This document shows positions 6,631 to 15,100 of a stretch of DNA of 53,286 nt, piece by piece. Both the position numbers and the translations under genes were made by a program. The stretch's first letter is position 1, and each line of letters starts with the position of its first letter. The stretch spans positions 1 to 53,286 of the forward strand of contig CAJKDU010000014.1 in assembly GCA_905198745.1 (NCBI GenBank). The letters run 5' to 3'. The stretch is from an uncultured Prevotella sp. (lineage in GTDB: Bacteria > Bacteroidota > Bacteroidia > Bacteroidales > Bacteroidaceae). Under the pieces are notes generated by a model. The model ran no database searches. It was not told the DNA's origin and saw only the letters and a list, made by a program, of their open reading frames with translations.

Positions 6631-6914
6631 ATTGAATTGTATTTAAAAGTGAGACTTAATTTTTACATGCATTACAGAGCAGGGATGTGGCACCATGTGG
6701 GAAGCACCATGAAAATCGTTCGCAATACTCTTTTTCTTGTTGGCGATGAACGACAGAGAGGAAGAAAAAGGAAGATTACGCACTATTTTATTGGTCACAG
6801 CGATAGCGGCCACACAAGAAGGAGGAGATCCTTCGCAGCATCACGCTACCTTTGCATGGAAAAAATAAGTCGCTTTGAAATAACACTATTCAGAAAAAGG
6901 ATAAGGAAATAGGT
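6631..6914. other. leader region with a plus-strand -7 box
   Basis: This holds the SSB 3 upstream region on the minus strand and, on the plus strand, TACCTTTG at 6847-6854 followed by CATGG. A frame from 6637 crosses this region but its composition (many His and Arg) does not look like protein. Confidence 0.4.
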
Positions 6915-7097
6915 ATGTGGATGCAGGAACAGATGTCAGCCAACAGCAAACAGGAGCAAGTCGCTTTCTCTCTGTCAGCCGCAAGAACGCGGAAAACCCT
7001 GAGTGACTCATGGATGTGGAAAATGCAAGAACAGAAGCACATGAAACGCGTCATCACGAAGGATGCGCATACAGGTCGGAGCATCGGCAAGATGTAA
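6915..7097 (+). CDS. possible small protein, 60 aa
   Basis: The frame starts MWMQEQMSANSKQEQ after AGGAAATAGGT and ends in DAHTGRSIGKM. It is polar with several Met and Trp, with no membrane segment. It lies about 55 bases after the possible promoter box at 6847 and 35 bases before another short frame in the same direction. It could equally be chance; no family recognised. Confidence 0.33.
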   Translation: MWMQEQMSANSKQEQVAFSLSAARTRKTLSDSWMWKMQEQKHMKRVITKDAHTGRSIGKM

Positions 7098-7132
7098 GAC
7101 GGACAAGAATGTTGTTAAAGCCATAGAAAGGT

Positions 7133-7300
7133 ATGCTGACAAGTAACCTCATGCCGATAAGGGGAGCAGATGTAAAGCCCATGCAGACGACCAAGGTAAA
7201 GAAATACATTCCTCATAACAAGGCAGACTTTTGGTGGCTTACAATGGCGAATGGTTCAAAACTAAAAGGATATAAAAGAGTGGAAGCGTTGCTTCTATAA
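7133..7300 (+). CDS. possible small basic protein, 55 aa
   Basis: The frame begins MLTSNLMPIRGADVK and contains YIPHNKADFWWLT and a Lys-rich end. It starts after a GAAAGG block, follows the 60-aa frame after 35 bases, and is followed by a GAAGC/GCTTC mini-hairpin. It is too short to judge; listed because it shares direction and spacing with the preceding frame. Confidence 0.3.
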   Translation: MLTSNLMPIRGADVKPMQTTKVKKYIPHNKADFWWLTMANGSKLKGYKRVEALLL

Positions 7301-7410
7301 CAGGATTGGAGCAAGTGGGCATACGGCGCAGCTTGCGGAGAGCAGCTAATAAAACAGGAATTGAATCTTTCAAAGGATAAAGTTAAAAGTACAACAGACG
7401 GTCGAAAAAG

Positions 7411-7452
7411 AAAAAGAGTCTGCAAACCTTGCCAAGCCTACAGACTCTTTTT
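7411..7452 (-). terminator. terminator after the 58-aa gene
   Basis: AAAAAGAGTCTG (7411-7422) pairs perfectly with CAGACTCTTTTT (7441-7452). On the minus strand, T-rich DNA follows (CTTTTTC). It starts four bases past the stop of the 58-aa gene. Confidence 0.75.
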
Positions 7453-7455
7453 CAC

Positions 7456-7632
7456 CTATTCATAGATGACCACGTCATCCCGATACTCAACCACCTCTTT
7501 GCCGTTGATGAGTTGAATGAGCAGTTCATTGCCCATATCCTCAACTATCGTTCCCTCTGTCTGTCCCTTGTGTGGGTAAAGCAAGGTGCAGAAACTGCCG
7601 ACAATGCTTTCCAAATCCTCAAAGTCTATCAT
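7456..7632 (-). CDS. small acidic hypothetical protein, 58 aa
   Basis: The frame begins MIDFEDLESIVGSFC and continues with KGQTEGTIVEDMGNELLIQ and a GKEVVEYRDDVVIYE end. It has a good ribosome site (GGAGGAG seven bases before the ATG), starts 15 bases after the stop of the upstream 194-aa gene, and ends four bases before a clear terminator, all of which supports a real gene. The alternating strand pattern suggests a small beta protein. No family recognised. Confidence 0.7.
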   Translation of the reverse strand: MIDFEDLESIVGSFCTLLYPHKGQTEGTIVEDMGNELLIQLINGKEVVEYRDDVVIYE

Positions 7633-7647
7633 AGCCTCTCCTCCGTG

Positions 7648-8232
7648 TTAGCCGAACGTGATTGGATTGATGCAGAAGTTCGTGTCCTCTGCCTCATACT
7701 CATATTCATTGATGAAGTCCATCATGTCCTGTTCAATTCTTCCCTCCAGAGAGACACCTGTCTTCTCACACCACAACTTGATGGCATCGTTAAAGGTGGA
7801 GTAAGCACCCTCACAATCCTCAAAGAGTTCTCCGTATGCAGTGACGTAGCACTCTTCGGGGAAGAAGTCGTTCTCATCGTGCGTATAGAAAATGTCGCAA
7901 CCTGGCTCAACCTCTCGCCAACTGATTGATAGTTCGTTTTCAAGTGCCTTGTTCACCTCTTCAAAGAACAAATCGCAGGAAGACCAAGCACTTTCGGTGT
8001 CAAAAGACAACAGAGCATAATCATCTTCCAGGTTCTCCTCATACTCTGCCCAATAGATGTGTCCTCTTACCGAGATACCTTTCTTCTCATAGTCAATACC
8101 ATAGTGTTCTGCCAAGAGATACAGATACACGTCTTTACTGTTCACCTCCAACTCTTGGAGTGTGTTCCAAAGGTCTGCCACGGCTTTGCGTGAGCCTGTC
8201 ACCTTGTACTGAGTGTCGCAAATGTTAGCCAT
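7648..8232 (-). CDS. acidic hypothetical protein, possibly DUF1281/Api92-like
   Basis: The protein is 194 aa, very rich in Asp and Glu, with no signal or membrane segment. The N-terminus (MANICDTQYKVTGSRKAV followed by a WNTLQEL helix) and the later SFDTESAWSSCDLFFEEV and EPGCDIFYTHDEND segments resemble the ferredoxin-like Api92/DUF1281 group of plasmid and phage proteins that starts with a short MPN/MANxC-x-N motif; I hold this loosely. The acidic surface would suit a DNA mimic, but that is only inference. It is transcribed with the 58-aa gene downstream. Confidence 0.68.
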   Translation of the reverse strand: MANICDTQYKVTGSRKAVADLWNTLQELEVNSKDVYLYLLAEHYGIDYEKKGISVRGHIYWAEYEENLEDDYALLSFDTESAWSSCDLFFEEVNKALENELSISWREVEPGCDIFYTHDENDFFPEECYVTAYGELFEDCEGAYSTFNDAIKLWCEKTGVSLEGRIEQDMMDFINEYEYEAEDTNFCINPITFG

Positions 8233-8407
8233 AAGATAAAATTTTTATTTTCTTCCCTTATGTAGAACCAACTACCATCGGGATTGATTAAAGAATTATG
8301 TTGCCTCAAAAGGTGTTATGGCTCATCAATGCAAGGTTTTGCCGTCAAATACTACCTCTGAAGCAATCAGAGCGTGGAGATTTCACGAGCAAACTCCTGC
8401 ACTGACC

Positions 8408-8439
8408 TTGCAGAATGAATGCCATAACGGGTACCTTTG
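8408..8439 (+). promoter_or_regulatory. possible promoter inside non-coding interval
   Basis: TTG at 8408-8410 and TACCTTTG at 8432-8439 are 21 bases apart. GTACCTTTGC also matches the GTANNTTTGC core typical of CTnDOT-family attachment sites, so it could be either. No clear gene follows. Confidence 0.35.
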
Positions 8440-8695
8440 CAACACAATTCTTGTCAAGCATGATGTGGTTGCTCTTAAATGGGTATGGCACATTTATAAG
8501 GGGAAAGACTATGGGGAGTCACACGACTATGTGAGTTGAAAAGAGAGACAGTCGAAAAAGGAAAAAATCATGTAATACGGCACAGACAGAAGATTCTCGT
8601 TGATGGAATCAGTATCGTGGCAATATTCCACTAATTTTGCAGCCATCGATTATGAAAACAAGGGTTATTACAGCAGTCACTTTACTTTAATTGAA

Positions 8696-8718
8696 TAGCA
8701 TATATAATATATATGCTA
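8696..8718. repeat. AT-rich palindrome, copy 1
   Basis: TAGCATATAT and ATATATGCTA are perfect inverted arms around AAT, and AAGT follows. The copy at 8824-8845 is nearly identical. Confidence 0.6.
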
Positions 8719-8823
8719 AAGTGATTTTTCAGCATTGTTTCTATCTCCCGTAAGGTCAAGACGGTTCCCCATTGCAACTGACAAGAAGGTAGCAGGATGC
8801 AATATGGTAACACTTAAACCAGC

Positions 8824-8845
8824 TAGCATATATAGATATATGCTA
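8824..8845. repeat. AT-rich palindrome, copy 2
   Basis: The same 10-base arms as copy 1 around AG, again followed by AAGT. The two centres are about 128 bases apart. Confidence 0.6.
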
Positions 8846-9255
8846 AAGTATAATTAAGTAAATACATAGAAGGATGCATGAAGAATCATCTATGCATCAA
8901 CATGTGAAGCCAAACAGGGGATGATGCAAATAAAAGTTGATGCCTTACCAAGAATGACTGCCTTTTCAGATAAGGTGACCATTTGTGCATTCAAGCAGGA
9001 TTTGTCTATAGGAAACTGTGATGTAGATTCATAGCATGAGTAAGTTCACGAGTTTTCCCAAAAATCAAAGTGGAATGGAACCATAGAGTTTTTTTCTTTT
9101 TCGACTGTCGCTATGTTTTTATTGTGCAAAGGAAAATTACCACGGCAAAACAGGCATCATTAACAAAAAAGTAGCACAAAAAACGGGGAAATGCTACCAA
9201 AGCACCATTTAAAGTGCCAATTTTGGTGTTTTTAACAAAATAAGTGTTCAAAAGC

Positions 9256-9286
9256 TTGTATTTTCCAATTATTTTTGTTTACTTTG
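9256..9286 (+). promoter_or_regulatory. promoter for candidate small RNA
   Basis: TTG at 9256-9258, then 20 bases, then TTACTTTG at 9279-9286 followed by CAG. One position of the -7 box differs from TAnnTTTG. The expected start is about 9292. Confidence 0.45.
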
Positions 9287-9292
9287 CAGTCG

Positions 9293-9465
9293 ATATAGAA
9301 GTCACAGAATCGCTACCAAACGTCGCTCCCACCAAAACCCAGCGAAAAAAGTGGTGATTAACTAATTGACACATAAAGGTTTATGATTACGCTTAGGGCT
9401 GCTTAACATCCCATGCGAGTCACCAACGCAAAAAGGATTTCCCTCTCAGGAAATCCTTTTTGCGT
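9293..9465 (+). ncRNA. candidate terminated small RNA, about 170 nt
   Basis: The stretch lies between a likely promoter (9256-9286) and a strong hairpin terminator (9426-9465) and has no open frame. Short helices are visible: CGC/GCG with GGG/CCC near 9390-9416, and GGTGA/TCACC near 9352 and 9419. No known family (tmRNA, SRP RNA, 6S, RNase P) could be matched with confidence. It may be chromosomal or belong to the accessory region. Confidence 0.4.
9426..9465. terminator. bidirectional rho-independent terminator
   Basis: A 17-base stem (ACGCAAAAAGGATTTCC with its exact complement, 9426-9442 and 9449-9465) around a six-base loop, with T-rich DNA on either side. It ends the long minus-strand operon that starts at 20206, and the plus-strand RNA that enters from 9293. 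Confidence 0.85.
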
Positions 9466-9488
9466 TTATTTAGTTTTCGTTTCTCCTA

Positions 9489-10736
9489 TCAATAATGGGC
9501 TCGGAAGCCCGAATCGTCCTCAGCCTCCACCTGTATGACATGTTCCTTGTGACGCTGGTCTTGAGGCAGAAGTGTTGTCCAAACCTGACGGGACGGCACT
9601 GCACGAAGTGGATTCCGCTTGCTGTAACTGGTGGGATAGACATGCTGGGTATACATCATCCGTTGCCGTGCCACATTGGGGTCTGGGTAGAGGGCATGCG
9701 TGCATGTCACCCAAGGTCCGCCATCGACACGTATCCGGACACGGGTAGAGTCGGATGCGCCATAGACCGTCACGAGAACACGACCATCAGCAATGGTGTC
9801 GAGGCCTGCCACATGCCTGTCCAGCGTATCGCGTCCGGCAACCCAGACATTCACCTCCGAGCGGCTGTCAGTAGGCACAAACCGATAGGTATGGGCCAAT
9901 CCGCCGCGTGTGAAATGGAACTGGAAGTATCCTTTCGGTGTTCCACACTGCATCAGTGCAGAAGGAACGCCCCTGAAATTTTTCTCTCCCACCCACCAAA
10001 AACCACAAGTGGCTCCAGCCACAAGTTCGTCGACGCGGGTTCCGGGAATGTTGTAGCGGTGGCGTGCCACCTGGTGCATGTGTCCGGTAAGGACAATCAC
10101 GCGGTCACGATGCTCCAGCATCTTGAGCAGCTGGTCTCTGTTGGAGGTCCTTGCCAATGGTATGTGCATGGCAAGGAGTATGCGCCGGTTCTTCTTGACC
10201 TTACGCAAGTCGTCGGCCACAAAATCCAACTGCCGACGGGTGATGGCTCCCGTATAGCCACGCTTGCCCTTTGCCAGGACATTATTGAGCACTATCACGT
10301 GAAGCCGCTGATAGTCGAAAGAATAATAGTCGGGACCAAATGCTTTCCTGAACGGTTCCGTCTGAACCACACGTGCCGAATCCCAATCGGTGGGATTGGC
10401 AAGCAGCGGTATCCTGTCATGGTTTCCCACCACGGCATAATTATGAGACGGCAGCAAGGAGATAAGGCGAGACAGCTCCAGATAGAGTTCCACATTGTTG
10501 TTGACAAGGTCTCCGAGAAAGAGGTTCAAGGAAGTGGACGGTTGATTCTGCAGCATGGGCCAAAGGGAGCGCACGGCATAAGAGAGTTCCTCGTCGTCAC
10601 CTACCTGCACATCACCTATGGCATTGAGTGTAAACTCGTCTCCAGAACCCGGGCTGGCTGCTAAAACAGAAACTGACGGCATTCCACCGAAAAGGAATGC
10701 CGTCAGGAATATAAAGGAAAGGAGTGTTCTATTCAT
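9489..10736 (-). CDS. secreted calcineurin-like metallophosphoesterase
   Basis: The ATG at 10736 gives 415 aa with a clear signal peptide (MNRTLLSFIF...); the upstream extension is not needed. The phosphoesterase motifs run in order: GDVQ (about residue 41; Gln where DxH enzymes have His), GDLVNN (about 76), GNHD (about 104), AMHIPLA and GHMHQ. A separate beta-rich C-terminal domain from about residue 260 fits the extra domain often attached to such enzymes in Bacteroidetes. It should cleave phosphate esters in the periplasm or outside the cell. It is the last gene of the RagAB-like operon; its start lies eight bases inside the preceding lipoprotein gene. Confidence 0.87.
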   Translation of the reverse strand: MNRTLLSFIFLTAFLFGGMPSVSVLAASPGSGDEFTLNAIGDVQVGDDEELSYAVRSLWPMLQNQPSTSLNLFLGDLVNNNVELYLELSRLISLLPSHNYAVVGNHDRIPLLANPTDWDSARVVQTEPFRKAFGPDYYSFDYQRLHVIVLNNVLAKGKRGYTGAITRRQLDFVADDLRKVKKNRRILLAMHIPLARTSNRDQLLKMLEHRDRVIVLTGHMHQVARHRYNIPGTRVDELVAGATCGFWWVGEKNFRGVPSALMQCGTPKGYFQFHFTRGGLAHTYRFVPTDSRSEVNVWVAGRDTLDRHVAGLDTIADGRVLVTVYGASDSTRVRIRVDGGPWVTCTHALYPDPNVARQRMMYTQHVYPTSYSKRNPLRAVPSRQVWTTLLPQDQRHKEHVIQVEAEDDSGFRAHY

Positions 10737-12231
10737 AGACAAATGAACGCAAATGGTTGTCGGCGTTGACAAATGTAATGTAGCCGATACCTGTAGACGT
10801 AAAGGATATGTTCAAATCCTGGGCCTCCTCCTGAGCAATTGTTACAGGAGCCGTCCATTGCTTTGTTTCGTTGTCGAGATAGATAACCTTCGGGTATTTG
10901 TTGTCCGACTCATCAACGTATGCCACGAATGGTGTACCGTCGGGAGCAATGGCTACCTGAACATTGGTGTGGTTGGAAACGGCGAAGCCCAAAGGAAGGA
11001 CGTTGCCTCCGACGGTTGTCCACTCACCGTCTACATAGGTTTCAAGACGAACGTTGTAAGAACCTGGTGTTTCTGAATCGTCGGCTGTCCAGAGATAAAC
11101 TTGTCCGTCACGAGAGGTAGTGATTCCATAACCGACAATGCTCGTCTGTGTAGCACCTGCCATTACATAGTTGCTGCGAAGAGCTGTCCAGGTGGCACCG
11201 TCTTCCGACTTGAACACATAATGACCGTATTTCACGCCATCATAGGTACCTGCTGTGATGACAAGCATGTAAGCAACGCTGCCATTGTCGGCAAGTTTTG
11301 TGGCGTAAGCTGTTTTACCGCTAAGCAGCGCATCCGAATTGTTCCAGGAACCTGCATAGTTGGAAACCACAAGAGCTCGGCGCGCGAACGAAGACATTTT
11401 GCTGTTGTTCTTCTGGGCCACAACGAGTTTGTCTGGACCGAAAGCCGATACGGATACACTGTTGGCCTGTGTGGAAGCAAAGCCGGCATCTCCCACAAGA
11501 GACCATGCGCCATTGGCATACTTCATCACAGACACGGCGCTGGCAATAGGTGTTGTGGCTTTATCGCCATAAGCCACGTAGGGAGTGCCCGTTGCGTCAA
11601 TGTCGAAATCGTAATAAGAGCCATTCACAACACCACTGAATGCCTTGTCGCCAACATTTACCCACTTGTTTCCATCAAGTTTCAGCACCCACATTTTCTC
11701 CTCGGTATCGCCTCGTTCTGCAAAGGCCACGTAAGGAACATTGTCGACAGGGTTGACCTTGAGCACTGAGCCTGCATAGCACTGGGTGTCGGCAAAGTCG
11801 GCAAGCGACTTCCAGGTCTGTGCTGTAGCCTTCGTAATGTTGATGGTGTACTTGGCATTAGTTGTTCCGTTGCTGTTGGCCACAATAACGTCTACAGGTT
11901 TAGAGTAGTTGTTCTTGCTCTTTCCACTCTCCTGAGTAACACCTTCTACCATAACAGTATTTCCATCATTGGTCGTGAAACGAGCCACAAGGGTACTCTT
12001 GTCGATGGTGGCAGGCATACTGATGCTCACATTTTTGTCTGTGCCAATAGTTGCCACATAGTCCTTCGAAAGCACTCCTGCATTGTCTTCGGCATAGAAT
12101 CCGAAAGTCAGCAGTTCCGGAGCCTTCACTTCCTCGCCCCCACCATTGTTGTCGTCGTCAGAGCAAGAGGTAATGCCCAACGACAGGACACAGGCGAATA
12201 ACGCCCATAATACGAATCTAAACTTTTTCAT
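10729..12231 (-). CDS. surface lipoprotein, DUF5018-like domain plus beta-propeller repeats
   Basis: The protein is 500 aa. The lipoprotein signal ends in GITSC followed by an acidic run (SDDDNNGGGEE), typical of Bacteroidetes surface-exposed lipoproteins. Residues about 37-130 look like a DUF5018-type Ig-like module (FGFYAEDNAG, then a TKAT end). The rest is a set of repeats of about 50 residues with PYVAF / TPYVAYGD / GTPFVAYVDES motifs, as in sialidase-like beta-propellers. No catalytic pattern is seen, so binding of a peptide or glycan is the likely job. It lies between the M16 protease and phosphoesterase genes, 52 bases after the former. Confidence 0.82.
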   Translation of the reverse strand: MKKFRFVLWALFACVLSLGITSCSDDDNNGGGEEVKAPELLTFGFYAEDNAGVLSKDYVATIGTDKNVSISMPATIDKSTLVARFTTNDGNTVMVEGVTQESGKSKNNYSKPVDVIVANSNGTTNAKYTINITKATAQTWKSLADFADTQCYAGSVLKVNPVDNVPYVAFAERGDTEEKMWVLKLDGNKWVNVGDKAFSGVVNGSYYDFDIDATGTPYVAYGDKATTPIASAVSVMKYANGAWSLVGDAGFASTQANSVSVSAFGPDKLVVAQKNNSKMSSFARRALVVSNYAGSWNNSDALLSGKTAYATKLADNGSVAYMLVITAGTYDGVKYGHYVFKSEDGATWTALRSNYVMAGATQTSIVGYGITTSRDGQVYLWTADDSETPGSYNVRLETYVDGEWTTVGGNVLPLGFAVSNHTNVQVAIAPDGTPFVAYVDESDNKYPKVIYLDNETKQWTAPVTIAQEEAQDLNISFTSTGIGYITFVNADNHLRSFVYE

Positions 12232-12283
12232 AATACTGAATGTTTAAAAATAACTTATGTTTGTAGATATGGAATGAGTCTGC

Positions 12284-15100
12284 CTATTCTTCATAAACAG
12301 CCCTCAACTTTATTCCTTTGGATATGACCTTCTCTGCATATTGGGAAAGATCGTCTATAGTGAGCTGACGGATGTGTGCGTCATAGTCAGTGAGCCACGT
12401 CCAGTCGTCATTTCCCATAAACAGATTGTTACGTATGCCGCCTAACCAGAAAGTCGTTTTCTGTCGTGCAATGCCATAGTCCTTGAGCATGGACTGCCGC
12501 ACGTCCTCCAGGACAGAAGAGTACTGTCCGGGATGTTTGACAAAGTCTGCTATGACACGCTCCGTCTCCGCCATCAGCAAGTCTACATCCTGGGGCTTGC
12601 ACGCAAATGCGACAATGGTACGGGACAATGGAGTGGGATATGGACTTGTAGAAGAAGACACCGACACGCTATACACCTTTCCCATATCCTCACGCAAGCG
12701 TTTGAGAAGTGCTGTGCGGAGCACCGACTTCAGAGCAGTTGCCATCATCTGGTTACGACTGTGACAAGATGGCAAGCTATCAGACAGATGGTCTTGTTGC
12801 CACACCATCTGCACCGTAGCCCTCGACACGCCAGCAGCAGCTGTTGAGACAAGTGTTGTGTCATGGCGACATATCTGTCTGCCATTGATTCTCCACCGGC
12901 AGTCGGTCTCTCCACCCGGCAAGGCACCAATATATTGTTCTATCAAAGAACGCAGACTATCCAACGGGCTATCCGCCATCACAATGAACGTGAAGTCGCG
13001 TGCGGAACCGAACAAACGATGATACATAGGCAACATTCGTGAGGTGTTGACTTCTTGGCGAATCACCGTGTCGGTAAGTTCACCGTTCGTATAGTTGCGG
13101 CCATTAATCATCCAGCTCACCTTTTGTACGAACTTATCCTTGCGGGTAGGAATCTTTGTGCGCCATGCCTCCATCATCTTGTCTTTCGTCAAGCGTGCTA
13201 CAGCAGTGTCAAGTCTCGGCTCCGTCCACTTCACATAAAGTTGTTGCATCATGGTCTCCGCATCCTTTAAACTGGCAGAACCAGACACGCCGCAACGCAT
13301 TTTGTCTACCAACATTTGGGAGGAAGCCTGCTTGCCCGCCATATACATGCTATAGGCTTCACGGCTCATCTGCCCCACCCCGGACAGGGCGATAACATTA
13401 GGGCCGACAAGAGCCGTGTGATAATCAACCGAATCAACGGAATAAAGACCGCCTTTTCGATATCCGCTCATATATATACGTCCTCTGTCATTGCTGGTGC
13501 GCTTGTAAATCACCCGGACACCATTGTCCAGGCGAATGTCCGTAGCATCCAGTTGAGGAATAGTTGTCTCGCTGACAATATGCTTTTTCCAAGGCACCTG
13601 GCACAAACAGTCGGGCACGTCTACATACTTGTTGTATCTTTCAACTGGCATTTTTTCATCTTCGGCAATCATCTGCATCAGCTTGAAGGAATCCGGAACT
13701 TCCTTTAAAATGCCGTTGTCCCCACGAAGCAGATAGTGAATGTGTCCCTTGCCGGTCATACGCTTTATAGCCTTCAGAACTGCAACGGAATCAATTCGGG
13801 GAAGATACTTCTCCGTCAACTGCAATTCTGTTTCTGCCGAACAAAGTCTGTTGCCACGATAATAGTCCGCATAGATTTCATCGACGATAGACTCCGAACG
13901 CTGCGACCGTCCACTTTCCATACGTGCTTTCAGCGAACCTATCATGGACTTTCGGGCTTTGCGGATTTCACTCGAAGTAAAACCATAATCAAGCAACTGC
14001 CGACGATGAGCCAGGAAATCCCTTATGCCGTCTGCTACTTTCCCCTTGACAAGTTTCACGGATGAAATGTTCACACCTGTCGCACCCAACAGTTCCGAGA
14101 ATTCCACCTCTCCACTATTGTATGCCGGATTGTCAAACGACAGGGTGTTGAAACGGGATTGAGCCATTCTGTTGATGATTTTCCGCATGATATACTCCCT
14201 GTATACCTTTTCATTATCAACTGATTTTAATGGTGCTACAAGTTGTATCACATCAAGCGTATTTTCCTTGCACTTCTCCCAGGTACGGATTCGAGCCTGA
14301 CTTTCCGCATATTCAGGAATGCGCGGAATTGGATTCACCTTTGACTTACCCTTGGGCATAGAACCGAAATTCTGACGGATCATTCGGACTATATCTTCCG
14401 GATTGACATCACCGACAACAGCCACAGCCATCATCTGCGGCTGATACCATCTATGATAATAATCTGCAATCACGTCACGTTGGGCCGATGCAATTATAGC
14501 AGAATCGCCGATGGTCATACGGCGGGAATAGACCGAATGATTAAGCAATTCTTCGAGCAAGACATTGCTCACCTTTTGCTGTTCTGTTGACCGGGCAAGG
14601 CGTTCTGAAAGTATCACGCCTCGTTCCTTGTCTATTTCTTCCGGCGCGAGTGTGAGAGCTGAAGCCCAATCTGCCATTATGGCAAGAGCCGAATCAACAA
14701 GAGCGGGTGAAGCCGTTGGCAACTGCAATTTATAGACTGTTTCACAAAATGACGTGTGGGCATTAATGTCCTGTCCGAATTTGGCTCCATACGTCTCGAG
14801 GAACTTCACAATGGAATTGGATGGGAAACGGCGAGTACCATTAAAAGCCAAATGCTCAAGGAAATGGGCAAGTCCCCGCTGATTATCCTCCTCCACTACC
14901 GACCCCGTCTTGACAAAAAGGCGGTAGATGGCTTGTCCCTTCGGATTATCATTGGGATAGACATAATAGGTGAGGCCATTCTCAAGTTGCCCCACGACAA
15001 GTTTGTTGTCATAAGGTATCTTCTGGGCAGAGGCCGTGGTCACACGGGCCAGTCCCATCAGAAGCAATACGCCCAATACGATATGAAATGCTCTTTCCAT
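12284..15100 (-). CDS. M16-family zinc metalloprotease (PqqL-like)
   Basis: The protein is 938 aa from the ATG at 15100, with a signal peptide ending near TTASA. The inverted zinc motif HFLEH lies at about residues 79-83, and the third ligand is expected in the KERGVILSE segment some 75 residues on. Two M16 halves are present, the second lacking a zinc motif, as in the family. Members degrade peptides in the periplasm or at the outer membrane. The ATG shares one base with the stop of the preceding lipoprotein gene (TGATG), so translation is coupled. Placement downstream of a SusC/SusD pair suggests it trims peptides taken up or captured by that receptor. Confidence 0.92.
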   Translation of the reverse strand: MERAFHIVLGVLLLMGLARVTTASAQKIPYDNKLVVGQLENGLTYYVYPNDNPKGQAIYRLFVKTGSVVEEDNQRGLAHFLEHLAFNGTRRFPSNSIVKFLETYGAKFGQDINAHTSFCETVYKLQLPTASPALVDSALAIMADWASALTLAPEEIDKERGVILSERLARSTEQQKVSNVLLEELLNHSVYSRRMTIGDSAIIASAQRDVIADYYHRWYQPQMMAVAVVGDVNPEDIVRMIRQNFGSMPKGKSKVNPIPRIPEYAESQARIRTWEKCKENTLDVIQLVAPLKSVDNEKVYREYIMRKIINRMAQSRFNTLSFDNPAYNSGEVEFSELLGATGVNISSVKLVKGKVADGIRDFLAHRRQLLDYGFTSSEIRKARKSMIGSLKARMESGRSQRSESIVDEIYADYYRGNRLCSAETELQLTEKYLPRIDSVAVLKAIKRMTGKGHIHYLLRGDNGILKEVPDSFKLMQMIAEDEKMPVERYNKYVDVPDCLCQVPWKKHIVSETTIPQLDATDIRLDNGVRVIYKRTSNDRGRIYMSGYRKGGLYSVDSVDYHTALVGPNVIALSGVGQMSREAYSMYMAGKQASSQMLVDKMRCGVSGSASLKDAETMMQQLYVKWTEPRLDTAVARLTKDKMMEAWRTKIPTRKDKFVQKVSWMINGRNYTNGELTDTVIRQEVNTSRMLPMYHRLFGSARDFTFIVMADSPLDSLRSLIEQYIGALPGGETDCRWRINGRQICRHDTTLVSTAAAGVSRATVQMVWQQDHLSDSLPSCHSRNQMMATALKSVLRTALLKRLREDMGKVYSVSVSSSTSPYPTPLSRTIVAFACKPQDVDLLMAETERVIADFVKHPGQYSSVLEDVRQSMLKDYGIARQKTTFWLGGIRNNLFMGNDDWTWLTDYDAHIRQLTIDDLSQYAEKVISKGIKLRAVYEE

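Larger units (their letters stand above)
8547..9109. repeat. 21-bp inverted repeat pair, 563 bp apart end to end
   Basis: The stretch at 8547-8567 (GACAGTCGAAAAAG, then A-rich) recurs inverted at 9089-9109 with one mismatch in 21. A related direct copy with GGTCGAAAAAG lies near 7399-7416, next to a terminator. The pair could bound a MITE-like element, but no target duplication is evident. Confidence 0.4.
8233..9255. other. 1.0-kb non-coding interval with repeats
   Basis: No protein gene is supported. It contains a possible plus-strand promoter (8408-8439), a 21-bp inverted repeat pair (8547-8567 and 9089-9109), and two near-identical AT-rich palindromes (8696-8718 and 8824-8845). A GATGC-rich stretch (8870-8960) lies between them and the candidate small RNA at 9293. 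The arrangement could be a replication, transfer or partition site, or a non-autonomous element. Confidence 0.5.

Noticed and set aside
6637..6912. A 91-codon plus-strand frame upstream of the 60-aa frame.
   Set aside because: Rich in Arg/His with no recognisable pattern, overlaps a -7 box at 6847, and starts inside the SSB 3 leader.
8430..8442. GTACCTTTGC as a CTnDOT-type attachment site.
   Set aside because: The same bases are the normal Bacteroidetes -7 promoter box, and no integrase or element end is visible beside it.
8318..8539. A 73-codon plus-strand frame.
   Set aside because: Composition is unnatural and a possible promoter box (8432-8439) lies inside it; no partner genes or ribosome site.
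9340..9415. TACGCT-TAGGGCTGCTTAA resembles the tag-coding part of Bacteroidetes tmRNA (YALAA then stop).
   Set aside because: The tag frame is broken, and neither the GGGGCTG / GATTCGACAGC 5' part nor the TTCGA...CCA 3' part of tmRNA is present nearby.
10101..10664. Long antisense frames over the metallophosphoesterase and many over the GC-rich 25-37 kb genes.
   Set aside because: They are shadows of clear protein families on the other strand and have no family motifs.
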